57,048 nucleotides of DNA, taken from Nanobdellota archaeon (lineage in GTDB: Archaea; Nanobdellota; Nanobdellia; Woesearchaeales; UBA583). Position 1 is the stretch's first letter. Each line of letters opens with the position of its first letter. The stretch is from positions 1-57,048 of the forward strand of contig JAIUMM010000007.1 in assembly GCA_022565615.1 (NCBI GenBank), in the 5' to 3' direction. The translations under genes were made by a program, and so were the position numbers. Below the pieces are notes generated by a model. The model saw only the letters and a list, made by a program, of their open reading frames with translations, had not been told where the DNA came from and searched no databases. Of the stretch, positions 42,228 to 51,372 are shown piece after piece.

Positions 42228-43826
42228 TTATTCCAAATTTATAGACTTATCATCAAATTTTTTAGCTGCAATAATATCATCAATTCTTAAAATTAAAGAA
42301 ATTGCTTCTTTAGAACTTAATAATATTTGTTTAATTACTCCTAATGGTTCTACAATATCATAGTCTAGAACATTATCTATTACACCTCTTGTACAGTCAA
42401 TTCCTGCAAATTTTTGTTGCTGTGAGTGTGCAAATTTTAAATCTGAGATTATTTCTAATTCATCAAGACCACTATTTTGTGCAAGAATTTTAGGAATTGA
42501 TAAATAACTATTTGCAAGTTGTTCAAGAATAAATTGCTCTTTACCATGTTTAGTTTTAGAATATTCAATTAATTTTGTATATAATGCTGTAAAATTACTT
42601 CCTCCTCCTCCTACAATTTTCATTTCCTTTAGAGCATTTGAAATATCTCCTACACTATCTTCAATAGCTCTTTCAATTTCATCTACTACATGTTGAGTTG
42701 ATGCACAAATAATCATACTTAAAAAATTACTATTTTCAATTTCAAAACTAATTACTTCTTCCTTTTCAAATTCATAAACTTGAACTTTTGAAATTGAAGA
42801 TACATATGAGGTGTTAAGTGAATTTAAATCTCCTAAAATTTTACTATTTGAATATTCACTCAAATACTCAATATCACTTTTTCTGCATCTTCTAAGCACC
42901 AATATATTATGTTGAGCTAATATTGAGACTATTGAGTCATCTACTCCTTTTTGACATACAACTACTTGTACGCCAAGTTCAATAATTTTTTGAGAAATGG
43001 ATTGTAAATATTTTTTTTCTTGTGTAATGAATTCTTCATACTCTTCATAATTTGAAATTTGAATTTGGTGAGAATTTTCAATTTCTTGAACTTCAATAGG
43101 ACATGAACAAATTAGAATTTTTGGATTTAAAATTTTTTGAGGCATTGAATGTAGTAATCTTTTTTTATCAAATACAATACCTTTAATAATTTTAGAATCT
43201 TCAACATTTGGACCTATAATTTTTACATTTTTAAATGACTTTTTAGAGAAGTTATATTTATTCACAGTATTTTCATTTGAAGAATTGGAAATAATGTTAT
43301 TTACAAGTAATTTTGCAAGATATGGGCTACTCTCTTCACTAGATTTTCCTCTCATTGCAGTGAGTATTATCTTGTAGAGGTAATTTTCTAAATCATTTGA
43401 AATATCGACACTAATACTTTCAAGTTGTTGTAATGAGTAGTTAATTCCTATGAGAAAATATTTTAAAATTAAATTGGGATGAATCCCTTTTAAATATAAT
43501 TCTTTTGCTTCTTCAAGCATATGTGCAATTAAAATAACGCAACTTGTAGTTCCATCTCCAACATTTAAATCTTGAGTTTTTGCAACTTCAATAATTAACT
43601 CAGCAGCGGGATGATCGATGTCCATTGATTTTAAAATTTGTACACCATCATTTGTAATTATAGAATTTCCAACGCTATCAATTAACATTTTATCCATTCC
43701 AAGAGGGCCTAGTGTTGTTTTAACTATTTCACTAAGTGCAAAAATAGCATTAAAATTATTAAGTATTGCATCACTACCTTTAGTTCTTGAAGTTTCACTT
43801 TGAAGTATTGAGTTATTGTTTGACAT
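42228..43826 (-). CDS. Thermosome (group II chaperonin) subunit, divergent
   Basis: A 532-residue protein. [22 protein letters not shown] and [17 protein letters not shown] carry the nucleotide-binding residues including the catalytic GDGTT Asp, and [20 protein letters not shown] matches the later ATP-binding glycine loop. The apical domain is much diverged from typical thermosomes, and the usual Gly-Gly-Met-rich C-terminal tail is absent (ending FDDKSINLE). No second subunit is in the window. The folding role as an ATP-dependent two-ring chaperonin is expected from the family. Confidence 0.9.
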   Translation of the reverse strand: MSNNNSILQSETSRTKGSDAILNNFNAIFALSEIVKTTLGPLGMDKMLIDSVGNSIITNDGVQILKSMDIDHPAAELIIEVAKTQDLNVGDGTTSCVILIAHMLEEAKELYLKGIHPNLILKYFLIGINYSLQQLESISVDISNDLENYLYKIILTAMRGKSSEESSPYLAKLLVNNIISNSSNENTVNKYNFSKKSFKNVKIIGPNVEDSKIIKGIVFDKKRLLHSMPQKILNPKILICSCPIEVQEIENSHQIQISNYEEYEEFITQEKKYLQSISQKIIELGVQVVVCQKGVDDSIVSILAQHNILVLRRCRKSDIEYLSEYSNSKILGDLNSLNTSYVSSISKVQVYEFEKEEVISFEIENSNFLSMIICASTQHVVDEIERAIEDSVGDISNALKEMKIVGGGGSNFTALYTKLIEYSKTKHGKEQFILEQLANSYLSIPKILAQNSGLDELEIISDLKFAHSQQQKFAGIDCTRGVIDNVLDYDIVEPLGVIKQILLSSKEAISLILRIDDIIAAKKFDDKSINLE

Positions 43827-43873
43827 TTTTCAATTAATTTTTATAATGGATGTTTAGTAATATTTTTGAAATT

Positions 43874-44311
43874 TTATTGATTTGAAATCTTTAATTTATC
43901 TTCTAATTCTTTAATTTGTTTTTGAAGAATGTGATTGTGTGCTTTAAATTTATGGTTTTCATTTAAGTTTTTAATTTGAAAATGTGCCATATCATTTAAT
44001 ACTTCGGTGAGTTGCTCATTTGTAACTTTAATAGAACTTGGTTCTAGAATTTCAACAGAAGTTGGCAAATATTCTACAATAAAACTCATTGCATATCTAA
44101 TATTTAAAAATTCAAGTTCAACTTCTAAAAATGCAGTATACATGCCTGATTGTTCATCTTGTAAATCGGGCTCAGCTTTAATTACATCAACTACTTCAAG
44201 TGTTTCATCTCCTTCTAATTTTTCAAGAACCTTATCAAGAGTTTTTGAAACTAAACTCTCAGGTTTTCCAGCAATATCAATGATTGCTTTAAGTATAACT
44301 TTATTTCCCAT
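43874..44311 (-). CDS. Small conserved-looking alpha/beta protein next to the thermosome gene
   Basis: A 145-residue protein. Residues 1-90 look like an alternating beta-alpha-beta domain (KVILKAIIDIAGKPESLVSKTLDKVLEKL, TAFLEVELEFLN, IVEYLPTSVEILEP), and the last 45 form a helical coiled coil (ILQKQIKELEDKLK). The pattern looks like a small, conserved archaeal family I cannot name. It precedes the chaperonin gene by 47 nt on the same strand. TTTATAAATA about 28 nt before the ATG suggests it starts the operon and is leaderless. Confidence 0.65.
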   Translation of the reverse strand: MGNKVILKAIIDIAGKPESLVSKTLDKVLEKLEGDETLEVVDVIKAEPDLQDEQSGMYTAFLEVELEFLNIRYAMSFIVEYLPTSVEILEPSSIKVTNEQLTEVLNDMAHFQIKNLNENHKFKAHNHILQKQIKELEDKLKISNQ

Positions 44312-44393
44312 AGTTAAAGAGGAGAGTTTAATGTTTATAAATATTTCTTAGAATGTTTATATTTCTATTAATCTATACTTATTAAGAGTTATA

Positions 44394-44717
44394 TTATTGC
44401 CAATATTTATTGATTAATTCTTTAGCTTGTTCGTTAGTAATTCCTAATTGGATTAGTCCTTGTTCTACACTTTCTTTAGGATATTGAGATTTGTATGTTT
44501 GAATATAAATTTTTGCTTGTTCCAATATTTGAGGAGAAATTGAAGATTCATCAAAATTAGAAGTATTATTTATTCCTTCTTTAGTAGTAGAATTTATGCC
44601 TCCATATAATTCTTCTTCTAATTTTTTTTTCTTCATTCTTTGTTGATTCCACAAGCCTAGTGGCAAAATTATTATTAATGCTCCAATTAAAATAATTTGA
44701 ATTAAATTTAATTCCAT
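44394..44717 (-). CDS. Single-pass membrane protein with a C-terminal UBA-like helical tail
   Basis: A 107-residue protein. One N-terminal membrane helix (LIQIILIGALIIILPLGLW) is followed by a basic stretch (NQQRMKKKK), suggesting the C-terminal part faces the cytoplasm. After an Asn/Ser/Thr-rich linker comes a helical domain (IYIQTYKSQYPKESVEQGLIQLGITNEQAKELINKYW) resembling UBA-like tails common in DPANN membrane proteins. The gene follows arlH on the same strand with 129 nt between. Role unknown. Confidence 0.6.
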   Translation of the reverse strand: MELNLIQIILIGALIIILPLGLWNQQRMKKKKLEEELYGGINSTTKEGINNTSNFDESSISPQILEQAKIYIQTYKSQYPKESVEQGLIQLGITNEQAKELINKYWQ

Positions 44718-44846
44718 ATTATGAAATAAAAATAATTATTATATAAATTCTTTTTACTACTTAAGAAGATATTTGGATATACCTAAATTAATTTTATTTT
44801 AGAGATTAACTTAATTTTTATTTATTGGATTATAAAAATAATTATT

Positions 44847-45548
44847 TTAACTATATCCTCCAATTTCAATAATGAGTCCTTCTTTTGGCTCAACTCTAAA
44901 TGCAATTTTATCTAAATAAATCCCCATTGGGCGTTTAAATCTTTTAACATTTAAAACTCTTGTAGTCTCACCTGCAAAATTTCCAAGATTGATTTGAATA
45001 AACATATCTGCCATATTTCTTACAAGCATTAAAAATTTTTCATCAATTTGAGAAGGATCAACTGTAAAAATTACTGTTTTATTTAAATTGTTTAATTTTC
45101 TAAAAAAATTCATTATCATATAATATGCTTCTTCTCCAGCATTTTTTTTCACTAATAAAAATGAGAGTGTATCAAATATGATAACTTCTTTTTCAAATAA
45201 TTTAGGTGTTTTTATAATTTTGTCAATAAAGTCTTCTTCAAATTTAACTGTTCCTAAAAAAGGAACCATAGTAATGAAAAGTAATCTTTGATATAATAAA
45301 TCATTTCTAATAGAATAATTTAAGGAGTCCATTTGTTTGATAAAATCAAGAGTATTTAATTCAGTACTAATATATGTGACTTGTGTTTGATTCTTCATAA
45401 GAGAGTAAATAAATCTTTGACAAAGTAAGCTTTTTCCAGCTCCATCTACTCCTTCAAACAATATTAGACTATTTTTGGGAATTCCTCCTCCAAAATATCT
45501 ATTTAGTTCATCTCTTTCAAGATCAATTGAAAAATAATCTTCACTCAT
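44847..45548 (-). CDS. arlH: ArlH-like ATPase of the archaellum motor
   Basis: A 233-residue RecA/KaiC-type ATPase. GVDGAGKSLLCQRF (33-46) is the Walker A, VIIFDTLSFLL (123-133) the Walker B region, and ELNRYFGGGIPKNSLILFEG the family start; YISTE and QMDSLNYSI match ArlH positions. ArlH binds the ArlI ATPase and sits below the archaellum platform. ArlI and ArlJ are not in the window. It is divergent from the exported cassette starting at 45730. Other KaiC-like ATPases are possible, but an ArlC/D/E-like protein at 36.6 kb supports the ArlH call. Confidence 0.8.
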   Translation of the reverse strand: MSEDYFSIDLERDELNRYFGGGIPKNSLILFEGVDGAGKSLLCQRFIYSLMKNQTQVTYISTELNTLDFIKQMDSLNYSIRNDLLYQRLLFITMVPFLGTVKFEEDFIDKIIKTPKLFEKEVIIFDTLSFLLVKKNAGEEAYYMIMNFFRKLNNLNKTVIFTVDPSQIDEKFLMLVRNMADMFIQINLGNFAGETTRVLNVKRFKRPMGIYLDKIAFRVEPKEGLIIEIGGYS

Positions 45549-45729
45549 ATTTAAAATATATGAACTCCTCTTATAAAATTAAATGAGTATTTACAAGTAA
45601 TAATTTAAAATATAAATTTGTATAAGATTATTTTTATAATTTTATTTCTATTAACTAATACTTTATTTTTATATTTCTGTGTGTGAGTAGTTGCTAAATT
45701 TTATAAATTCATTTAGTACATATTGTTAT

Positions 45730-48471
45730 ATGTTTAAATTAATAGTTGAATTAGTGCACAAATTTTCATATACAATTTTGATTTTGTGTATATTTTTATT
45801 CTCTAGTTCAAGTTTTTTATTTGCTCAAGAGTCATGCGCTATTGATTTTTCAAATTTGGAATATTTTGTTTTTTCAGGAGGAGATTTGTACTTGGATGAA
45901 TTGGATTCTAATTTATATGTTATAAAAAGTAATCTTTCTTCACACCCTTTAAGAATTATTTTATCTACTCAAACTTCAATTTATGAGGGTTGTTATAATC
46001 AAAATGATTTAGGTATGAGAGTTTCAGGTACAATTTCTTTACCTTCTAATTTTGAAATTGAAACAGTATCTGAAGGGAATTATTTAGTAAGTTGGATTTT
46101 TGATATTCAAGAAGATTTAGTATTTCAAAATGAGTATCAATCATTTCAATTTCAAAGTTTAAGTGATTCATCTATGCAAGATATTTTAACTCTAAGAGTT
46201 GATAGAGAACTTCCTGAAATTTCTTTAATTAATGTTTTAAGGGGAAGTGAAGAAATTGATATTAATTTTCCAGTTTTAAATAGTCAATTAAAAAATGATG
46301 ATGTGGTGTCAGTTATATTTAGAATTACAGATGATGTTGCTCTTGAAGATATCAGAATTAGAAACTTAAGAGGAGCAGAGATAATATTGAATCAAACGAC
46401 TCAAAATAGTCGAGATGAGTATGAATTTGAAGTTCAAGTAAGATTGGACACAGCCCCTTTAGAATTTCAAGTTATAGCATCAGATAAATTTAATACATTT
46501 GAAATTAAAGATTTTTCATTAGATTTTGATTCTTTTGAACCAACCATAGATTCTTTAGAGATTATTGCATATGAAATTACGAGCAATTTACAACATATTA
46601 TAATTGGAGAAATTACTCTAAGAGATGATTTTGAAATTGTTGCAGATGACGTTACATTATTCTCAAGAAATCAAGATTCTAATTTAGAAATTAATTATCA
46701 AATTATTAGTTGTAATACTGATGATGAGAGGGAATCTAATTTATTGTATACTCTTTGTACGTTTAGGAGTCAACCAATACAAGTTGAGAGTACATTTACA
46801 ACTAATTTCTCTATAAGAGTTTTTGATATGGTAAGAAATGAAATTATCTCAAATTTTGTAAGAACTATTGAAATAAATAATGAAGGTCCTGAAATTCATA
46901 CTTTTGAATTGAGAAATCCAATTAATAATACTAATATTTTATCTTCACTAAATGCAGAGAATTCTAAAATAATTTTGGAGTACTCCAATGATTTATCTTC
47001 ACTATATTCATCTTCTCAATCTTCTAATTCTCAAAGAGTTACAATTCAAAGAAATTTTGAACCATTTATAGATATTTCTGAATCTTTGTGTGAAGAAATT
47101 AATTCAAGAACTAATAGACATAGATGTATATGGGAAGTTAATCCTTTAGATGTTGCAGGTTATGAAGAATTTAATATTTCAATTCAATTAAGAGACATTA
47201 CAGGGAGTGCTAATCGAGAGGAGATTTCAATTATTGTAAATGATATTGTTCCAAATATCACAAATTTAAGGATTGCTGAGAGAGGGAATGAGAGAAATTC
47301 AATTTTAGAATCTTATGAAAATGTAAGAATTGAATTTTTTGTGAAAAATGTAGATGAATTAGAAGAGTTTGAAACTAGGATTAATGGTTCAAATATTATT
47401 TTTAGAAATAGTCCTGACACTATTAATTTTATGTGTCAATATGTAAAAGAGAGTGAACTTGGAAATGAAGGACAGATATGTTTTTCAGATGAATTTGAAT
47501 TAAATAGAGGATTTGATGGTGATAGGACTGAAGATTTGAGAATTATTGTTACAAATGATGCTGGAAATAGTGATTTAGCTATTAAAGAAGTTAAAATTTT
47601 TAAAATATTTGAAGGTGAGTCAATTGATTACTTTGATTTAGATTTTGTACAATTACTCACTCCTCTAAATAGAAGAGTTGTAAAAGAGCAGGGAATGGAT
47701 GTATATCACCAATTTGGATTAAAACCTAAAAATAATAATGAAGAATTTAAGATTATTAGTGTTCAACTATTGGGTATGGGTGTAAGTTCAGATTCACAAA
47801 GAGAAGATGTGAGATTAAATTTTTTTGAATTACAAAATCAAACTTCTCAAGGAGTTGTTTTAGGAGATAATAGAAATTTTTTTCTAAAGTCATTTATGCC
47901 TCAGTTAATGTCTGCTTATGAAATGGAAGGGGAAACTCAATCAACAGTTGTACTCTCAATTGTAAAAACTGATATTGATACAGTTTATAAAGATGAAAAT
48001 GTAACAATTGTACTCCCTATTGAATTTTATGATATGCCTCGTGATTTAAATTCAAATATTGCACTTGCACAGAAAATATTAGATGATATTAATTCAGTTA
48101 ATGAAAATGTTAGAAATGGAAGGGGGCTTTTAGATATATATATGATGTATTATAATATTTGTGGAGTGTATAATGGGATTAAAGGTACAATTCAATCATT
48201 GTCTCAATCCTGGAATGCTATTAGTCTTGCTTTTGGAAGTTTTATTCCTGGTTCTCAAGCAATTGACACTGCTACTCAAGGAGCGGCTCAAGGAGAGTCT
48301 ATGCTTGGAAATATGGATAATATTATGGGTAAAATTTGTATGCTTGCATCTTGTAGTTTTTCTCAAGAATTAATTGGGGGAGCTTTAAATTCAGTAACAG
48401 GAGATATGCAAATTGGAGATTACTTAACGGGTCAACGTTCATTTTTGGGTAATATGATGTGTAGTCCTTAA
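45730..48471 (+). CDS. Large exported Ig-like repeat protein with a Cys-containing C-terminal region
   Basis: A 913-residue protein. The track start at 45691 is TTG; the ATG at 45730 opens MFKLIVELVHKF then a hydrophobic signal ending FLFAQE, giving secretion. The body is a string of beta-sandwich (Ig or Big-like) domains with the rhythm of strands PEIHTFELRNPINNTN..., NITNLRIAERGNERNSIL..., and so on. The last 130 residues are helical and Gly/Cys containing (YYNICGVYNG, GKICMLASCSF, MMCSP). It heads a three-gene plus-strand cassette diverging from arlH. Surface-layer, archaellum-anchor or adhesive roles are possible. Confidence 0.7.
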   Translation: MFKLIVELVHKFSYTILILCIFLFSSSSFLFAQESCAIDFSNLEYFVFSGGDLYLDELDSNLYVIKSNLSSHPLRIILSTQTSIYEGCYNQNDLGMRVSGTISLPSNFEIETVSEGNYLVSWIFDIQEDLVFQNEYQSFQFQSLSDSSMQDILTLRVDRELPEISLINVLRGSEEIDINFPVLNSQLKNDDVVSVIFRITDDVALEDIRIRNLRGAEIILNQTTQNSRDEYEFEVQVRLDTAPLEFQVIASDKFNTFEIKDFSLDFDSFEPTIDSLEIIAYEITSNLQHIIIGEITLRDDFEIVADDVTLFSRNQDSNLEINYQIISCNTDDERESNLLYTLCTFRSQPIQVESTFTTNFSIRVFDMVRNEIISNFVRTIEINNEGPEIHTFELRNPINNTNILSSLNAENSKIILEYSNDLSSLYSSSQSSNSQRVTIQRNFEPFIDISESLCEEINSRTNRHRCIWEVNPLDVAGYEEFNISIQLRDITGSANREEISIIVNDIVPNITNLRIAERGNERNSILESYENVRIEFFVKNVDELEEFETRINGSNIIFRNSPDTINFMCQYVKESELGNEGQICFSDEFELNRGFDGDRTEDLRIIVTNDAGNSDLAIKEVKIFKIFEGESIDYFDLDFVQLLTPLNRRVVKEQGMDVYHQFGLKPKNNNEEFKIISVQLLGMGVSSDSQREDVRLNFFELQNQTSQGVVLGDNRNFFLKSFMPQLMSAYEMEGETQSTVVLSIVKTDIDTVYKDENVTIVLPIEFYDMPRDLNSNIALAQKILDDINSVNENVRNGRGLLDIYMMYYNICGVYNGIKGTIQSLSQSWNAISLAFGSFIPGSQAIDTATQGAAQGESMLGNMDNIMGKICMLASCSFSQELIGGALNSVTGDMQIGDYLTGQRSFLGNMMCSP

Positions 48472-48501
48472 ATAAAAAATTAGAGTTAAAAAAATATAAA
48501 A

Positions 48502-49254
48502 ATGATACAATTAAATATAACAAATATGATTTCAAAGACTTTGATTTATTTTTTGATAATTAGTATACTTACATTCTCTTTTTCTTATGCTGATGGTCCT
48601 GGAACTCCTCCTGGTTCAATTTCAGATCCTGTTGTTGTACCTCCTTCTTTGTCAACGGGTCAAACTCCTATTGGAGGTTCTCTTTCAGTTTCAGAGTGTC
48701 AAGGATTATTTGCAGGAGGATTTGATCCTCAAGATAATTTAATGGCTTCAGTAATGGGATTGTGTTTATCGGGAATTTTGGTTAATTTACATAGATTGGA
48801 ACAAAATGAGTGTGAGAAAATCATTTGTGAATATAATGCAGCAAGACAAGGTATTTCTCCAATTGCATGTGCTAAACAGAGTGCATATAATACTTGTTTA
48901 ATTACAGGTCAAGGGTTTGATGTGGTAGAAGGTGTTTTAATAGGGGCTTTGAGACAAAATATAAGGAGGATTCTTGAAGACCCTTTAGGTTTTGCAATTG
49001 ATAGAGTTAGGGGAGTTTTTGAGAGACAAGTAAGTATGTGTAGTCCTAATTGTTCTGATCCTTTTTCAAAAGTTTCTGCAATTGGTCTTGCCGTGTTAGA
49101 AATTCCAAATGCTATTAATAGTATTAAAAGTTTGATTAATCAGCTACAATCTCTTGGGCAATCTCAAGAGAGTGCATGTGAGAGACTTGAAGACATTAGA
49201 GAGGAATTAGAACAATTAATTGCTCAGCATGAAGCTGCACAAGCAAGGAGGTAG
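48502..49254 (+). CDS. Secreted Cys-rich helical protein
   Basis: A 250-residue protein. A hydrophobic signal (about 12-28, LIYFLIISILTFSFSYADG) may start at the ATG at 48502 or the nearer one at 48526. After a Gly/Pro/Ser-rich linker the mature part has at least ten Cys, some in close pairs (ECEKIICEYN, CSPNCSDP), implying disulfides outside the cell. A C-terminal coiled-coil helix (ACERLEDIREELEQLIAQHE) ends the protein. The gene follows the Ig-like gene by 30 nt and precedes the membrane gene by 11 nt. No family is recognised. Confidence 0.68.
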   Translation: MIQLNITNMISKTLIYFLIISILTFSFSYADGPGTPPGSISDPVVVPPSLSTGQTPIGGSLSVSECQGLFAGGFDPQDNLMASVMGLCLSGILVNLHRLEQNECEKIICEYNAARQGISPIACAKQSAYNTCLITGQGFDVVEGVLIGALRQNIRRILEDPLGFAIDRVRGVFERQVSMCSPNCSDPFSKVSAIGLAVLEIPNAINSIKSLINQLQSLGQSQESACERLEDIREELEQLIAQHEAAQARR

Positions 49255-49265
49255 GAGGTAATTAA

Positions 49266-50123
49266 ATGACTTCAAGTTTAATTGATTTTTTATCTCAAGC
49301 CTCTTTAGTTGATATTTTAAAAGTATTTATTGATGCAAATTATTTTGAAGTATTATTTCCATTTTTACTACTTTTTGCACTATATTTTCATGTTCTTCAA
49401 AAAGTACTTGGAAGAAAAGGTTCTAAATTATTTTCAAAGTCCGCAAGTACAATTATTGCAGTTATTGTTTCATTTTATTCAGTTGCATTTAAATTTCCAA
49501 CGGGGTACTCTGTTGCTGATATGATGATGTTACTATTTCCAAATATTTCAGTAATTTCAATTGGTATTTTGTGCTTGTATGTAATTGGTTCAATTTTAGG
49601 GTTTGATTTTTTTAAAAATATGTTTAGAAAAGACATTAGTGCTTATATGATATTTTTTTTTGGAGCATTAGGGCTTGGTTCTGTTATATTTTATGGAGGG
49701 ATTATAATTGGAATTTGGAATTTAGATCCTTTTAGTCAAGCAGATTGGATTTCAGTTGTTGTAGCTATTTCATTTTTAATACTTGGAGTTGTGTTTTTAT
49801 TAATTGGTTGGTTTGCTTTAGCATTATTATTATTATATGTTTCAGTGTCATTTATTTATAACATGGGTGAAGTTGGAATTGGAAGTTTATTGTTTGATCC
49901 GTACATGTTTATTTTATTTATCTTTATAGGACTTATGAGTTGGTTATTTAAAGATGAGAAAAATGAGGAACAAATGCTTGAAGAGAGCATGAATAATACT
50001 CAAAGAGCAATGTCAAATATTGAACAAAATTATGGTGGAAAACCTCCTCAAAGAGGAGAGGATTTACTATATGATTTAAGTAGTCAAGGATTTGAAAATA
50101 GTAGAAAAAAATTAAGAAGATAA
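49266..50123 (+). CDS. Multi-pass membrane protein with cytoplasmic tail, exported-cassette partner
   Basis: A 285-residue protein with six or more hydrophobic helices (FLLLFALYFHVLQKVL, IISVIVSFYSV-like segment, VISIGILCLYVIGSIL, FFFGALGLGSVIFYGGIII, VVVAISFLILGVVFLLIGWFALALLLLY, FILFIFIGLMSWLF), then a hydrophilic tail rich in Asn, Glu and Gln. A GGAGGT SD site lies 6 nt before its ATG, which suits an internal operon gene. No T2SF/ArlJ-type repeat could be recognised. It may be the membrane partner of the two exported proteins before it. Confidence 0.68.
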   Translation: MTSSLIDFLSQASLVDILKVFIDANYFEVLFPFLLLFALYFHVLQKVLGRKGSKLFSKSASTIIAVIVSFYSVAFKFPTGYSVADMMMLLFPNISVISIGILCLYVIGSILGFDFFKNMFRKDISAYMIFFFGALGLGSVIFYGGIIIGIWNLDPFSQADWISVVVAISFLILGVVFLLIGWFALALLLLYVSVSFIYNMGEVGIGSLLFDPYMFILFIFIGLMSWLFKDEKNEEQMLEESMNNTQRAMSNIEQNYGGKPPQRGEDLLYDLSSQGFENSRKKLRR

Positions 50124-50190
50124 TATCAAATTATTTTAAATAATTAAATAGTATGTATTATTTATAAATTAGTTTATGTTTATTATATTT

Positions 50191-50796
50191 ATGAATTCAA
50201 AAAATCACAAAATTATAAATCAAGATTATATCTCACCAATTCCAAGTTCTGCTCAAAAAGTATTTTCTGGAATTTTATTTGATGTGTATCACTGGGAACA
50301 AAAACAATTTGATGGAACATACAAGACATTTGAAGCATTAAAAAGACTCTCTTCAGTTCAAGTTATTGCTAAAACAAAAGAGAATAAGTTTGTTATTTTA
50401 AAAGAAGAACAACCTCAAGATGAACAAGTAGGTTATTCACTCATTGGAGGAGGATGTGATTTTGAGGATGAATTACCTCAAGAAGGGGCCAGAAGAGAAC
50501 TTCTTGAAGAGACAGGAATGAAATGTGATGAACTTGAACTTTTTGAAGTAACTCATCCAGGGGGTAAAATTGATTGGCCTTGTTATTATTTTATTGCTCA
50601 TGATTGTGAAGTTGTGCAGGAGCAAAATTTAGATAGTGGCGAGAAAATTGAAGTACTAGAAGTTGATTTTGAAGAATTTTTAACAATCGTTGAAGATGAA
50701 CATTTTAGGAATAAATATTTTAGTAATTACTTATTTAGAATTTTACATACACCAAATAAATTTGAAGAATTGAAGGAGAAGTTGAGAATTAATTGA
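50191..50796 (+). CDS. Nudix hydrolase, ADP-ribose pyrophosphatase type
   Basis: A 201-residue protein from the ATG at 50191; the track start 50176 is upstream. TATA-like TATTTATAAATTAG lies 26 nt before 50191, which fits a leaderless start there. The Nudix box GCDFEDELPQEGARRELLEETGM (residues about 90-112) is intact, and IEVLEVDFEEFL near the end is like ADP-ribose and related Nudix enzymes. Expected reaction is hydrolysis of ADP-ribose or a similar nucleoside diphosphate derivative. A second Nudix enzyme is at 34.2 kb. Confidence 0.88.
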   Translation: MNSKNHKIINQDYISPIPSSAQKVFSGILFDVYHWEQKQFDGTYKTFEALKRLSSVQVIAKTKENKFVILKEEQPQDEQVGYSLIGGGCDFEDELPQEGARRELLEETGMKCDELELFEVTHPGGKIDWPCYYFIAHDCEVVQEQNLDSGEKIEVLEVDFEEFLTIVEDEHFRNKYFSNYLFRILHTPNKFEELKEKLRIN

Positions 50797-50850
50797 GATT
50801 TGTTTATATTATTACAAATATTTATTAATACTAATTTATGAATAATTTTT

Positions 50851-51222
50851 ATGTTATGGTCTAAAAAAAAGAGTACAGGAGAAGAATTCAAAGAACTTTT
50901 ATTTGAATTTAACAATATTTTAATTAGACTTGATAAAGAGTCTAGAAAAAATTATTATAAATCTAGCGAAATTGAACAATTTGATTTAAGAGAGTTTTTA
51001 AAACATTTACAAACTTTTTTAATAGATAGAAATTATAGACAAATTACAAGTAGTTCAAAATCAATTTCAGAATTATTAAGATATTTATTAATGGTTCTTA
51101 ATTCAAATAAATATCTCATTTTAACTCTTAATTTTGAAGATAAAGAACAAGAACATTTACAAACAATTATAATTGATATTTTAAATTATTTTGCAAAAAT
51201 ATTTAATGAATTAAACTTATAA
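50851..51222 (+). CDS. Small helical protein of unknown function
   Basis: A 123-residue protein. It consists mostly of predicted amphipathic helices (EEFKELLFEFNNILIRLDKE, FDLREFLKHLQTFLIDR, SISELLRYLLMVLNSNKYLI, IIIDILNYFAKIFNEL) with no Cys cluster, signal or enzyme motif. It sits 54 nt after the Nudix gene and may share its transcript; no partner is evident. It could be a four-helix bundle regulator, but that is a guess. Confidence 0.5.
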   Translation: MLWSKKKSTGEEFKELLFEFNNILIRLDKESRKNYYKSSEIEQFDLREFLKHLQTFLIDRNYRQITSSSKSISELLRYLLMVLNSNKYLILTLNFEDKEQEHLQTIIIDILNYFAKIFNELNL

Positions 51223-51306
51223 GTAGTATTTCCATTAGTATTTAGATTTTATTTGAACCAAAATTACTCTAAATTATTAAAAAATGATACATAATAGAAA
51301 TTAAAA

Positions 51307-51320
51307 TTTCACGTATGAAA
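51307..51320. promoter_or_regulatory. Palindrome TTTCACGTATGAAA upstream of the guaC TATA box
   Basis: A near-perfect palindrome (TTTCA-CGTA-TGAAA) lies just upstream of a TATA-like TTTTTAAAG at about 51329. A related TTCAC-TG-GTGAA lies on the other side of the TATA, immediately before the guaC ATG. Confidence 0.5.
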
Positions 51321-51352
51321 CACAAATGTTTTTAAAGTTTTAATTCTACATA

Positions 51353-51365
51353 TTCACTGGTGAAA
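51353..51365. promoter_or_regulatory. Palindrome TTCACTGGTGAAA at the guaC start region
   Basis: TTCAC-TG-GTGAA ends about 9 nt before the ATG at 51373, over the probable transcription start. With the similar site upstream of the TATA it makes a plausible two-site operator. Confidence 0.5.
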
Positions 51366-51372
51366 CTCACAA

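Noticed and set aside
45691-45729. TTG start of the large Ig-like protein
   Set aside because: The extra 13 residues are not signal-peptide-like; the ATG at 45730 directly precedes the hydrophobic signal.
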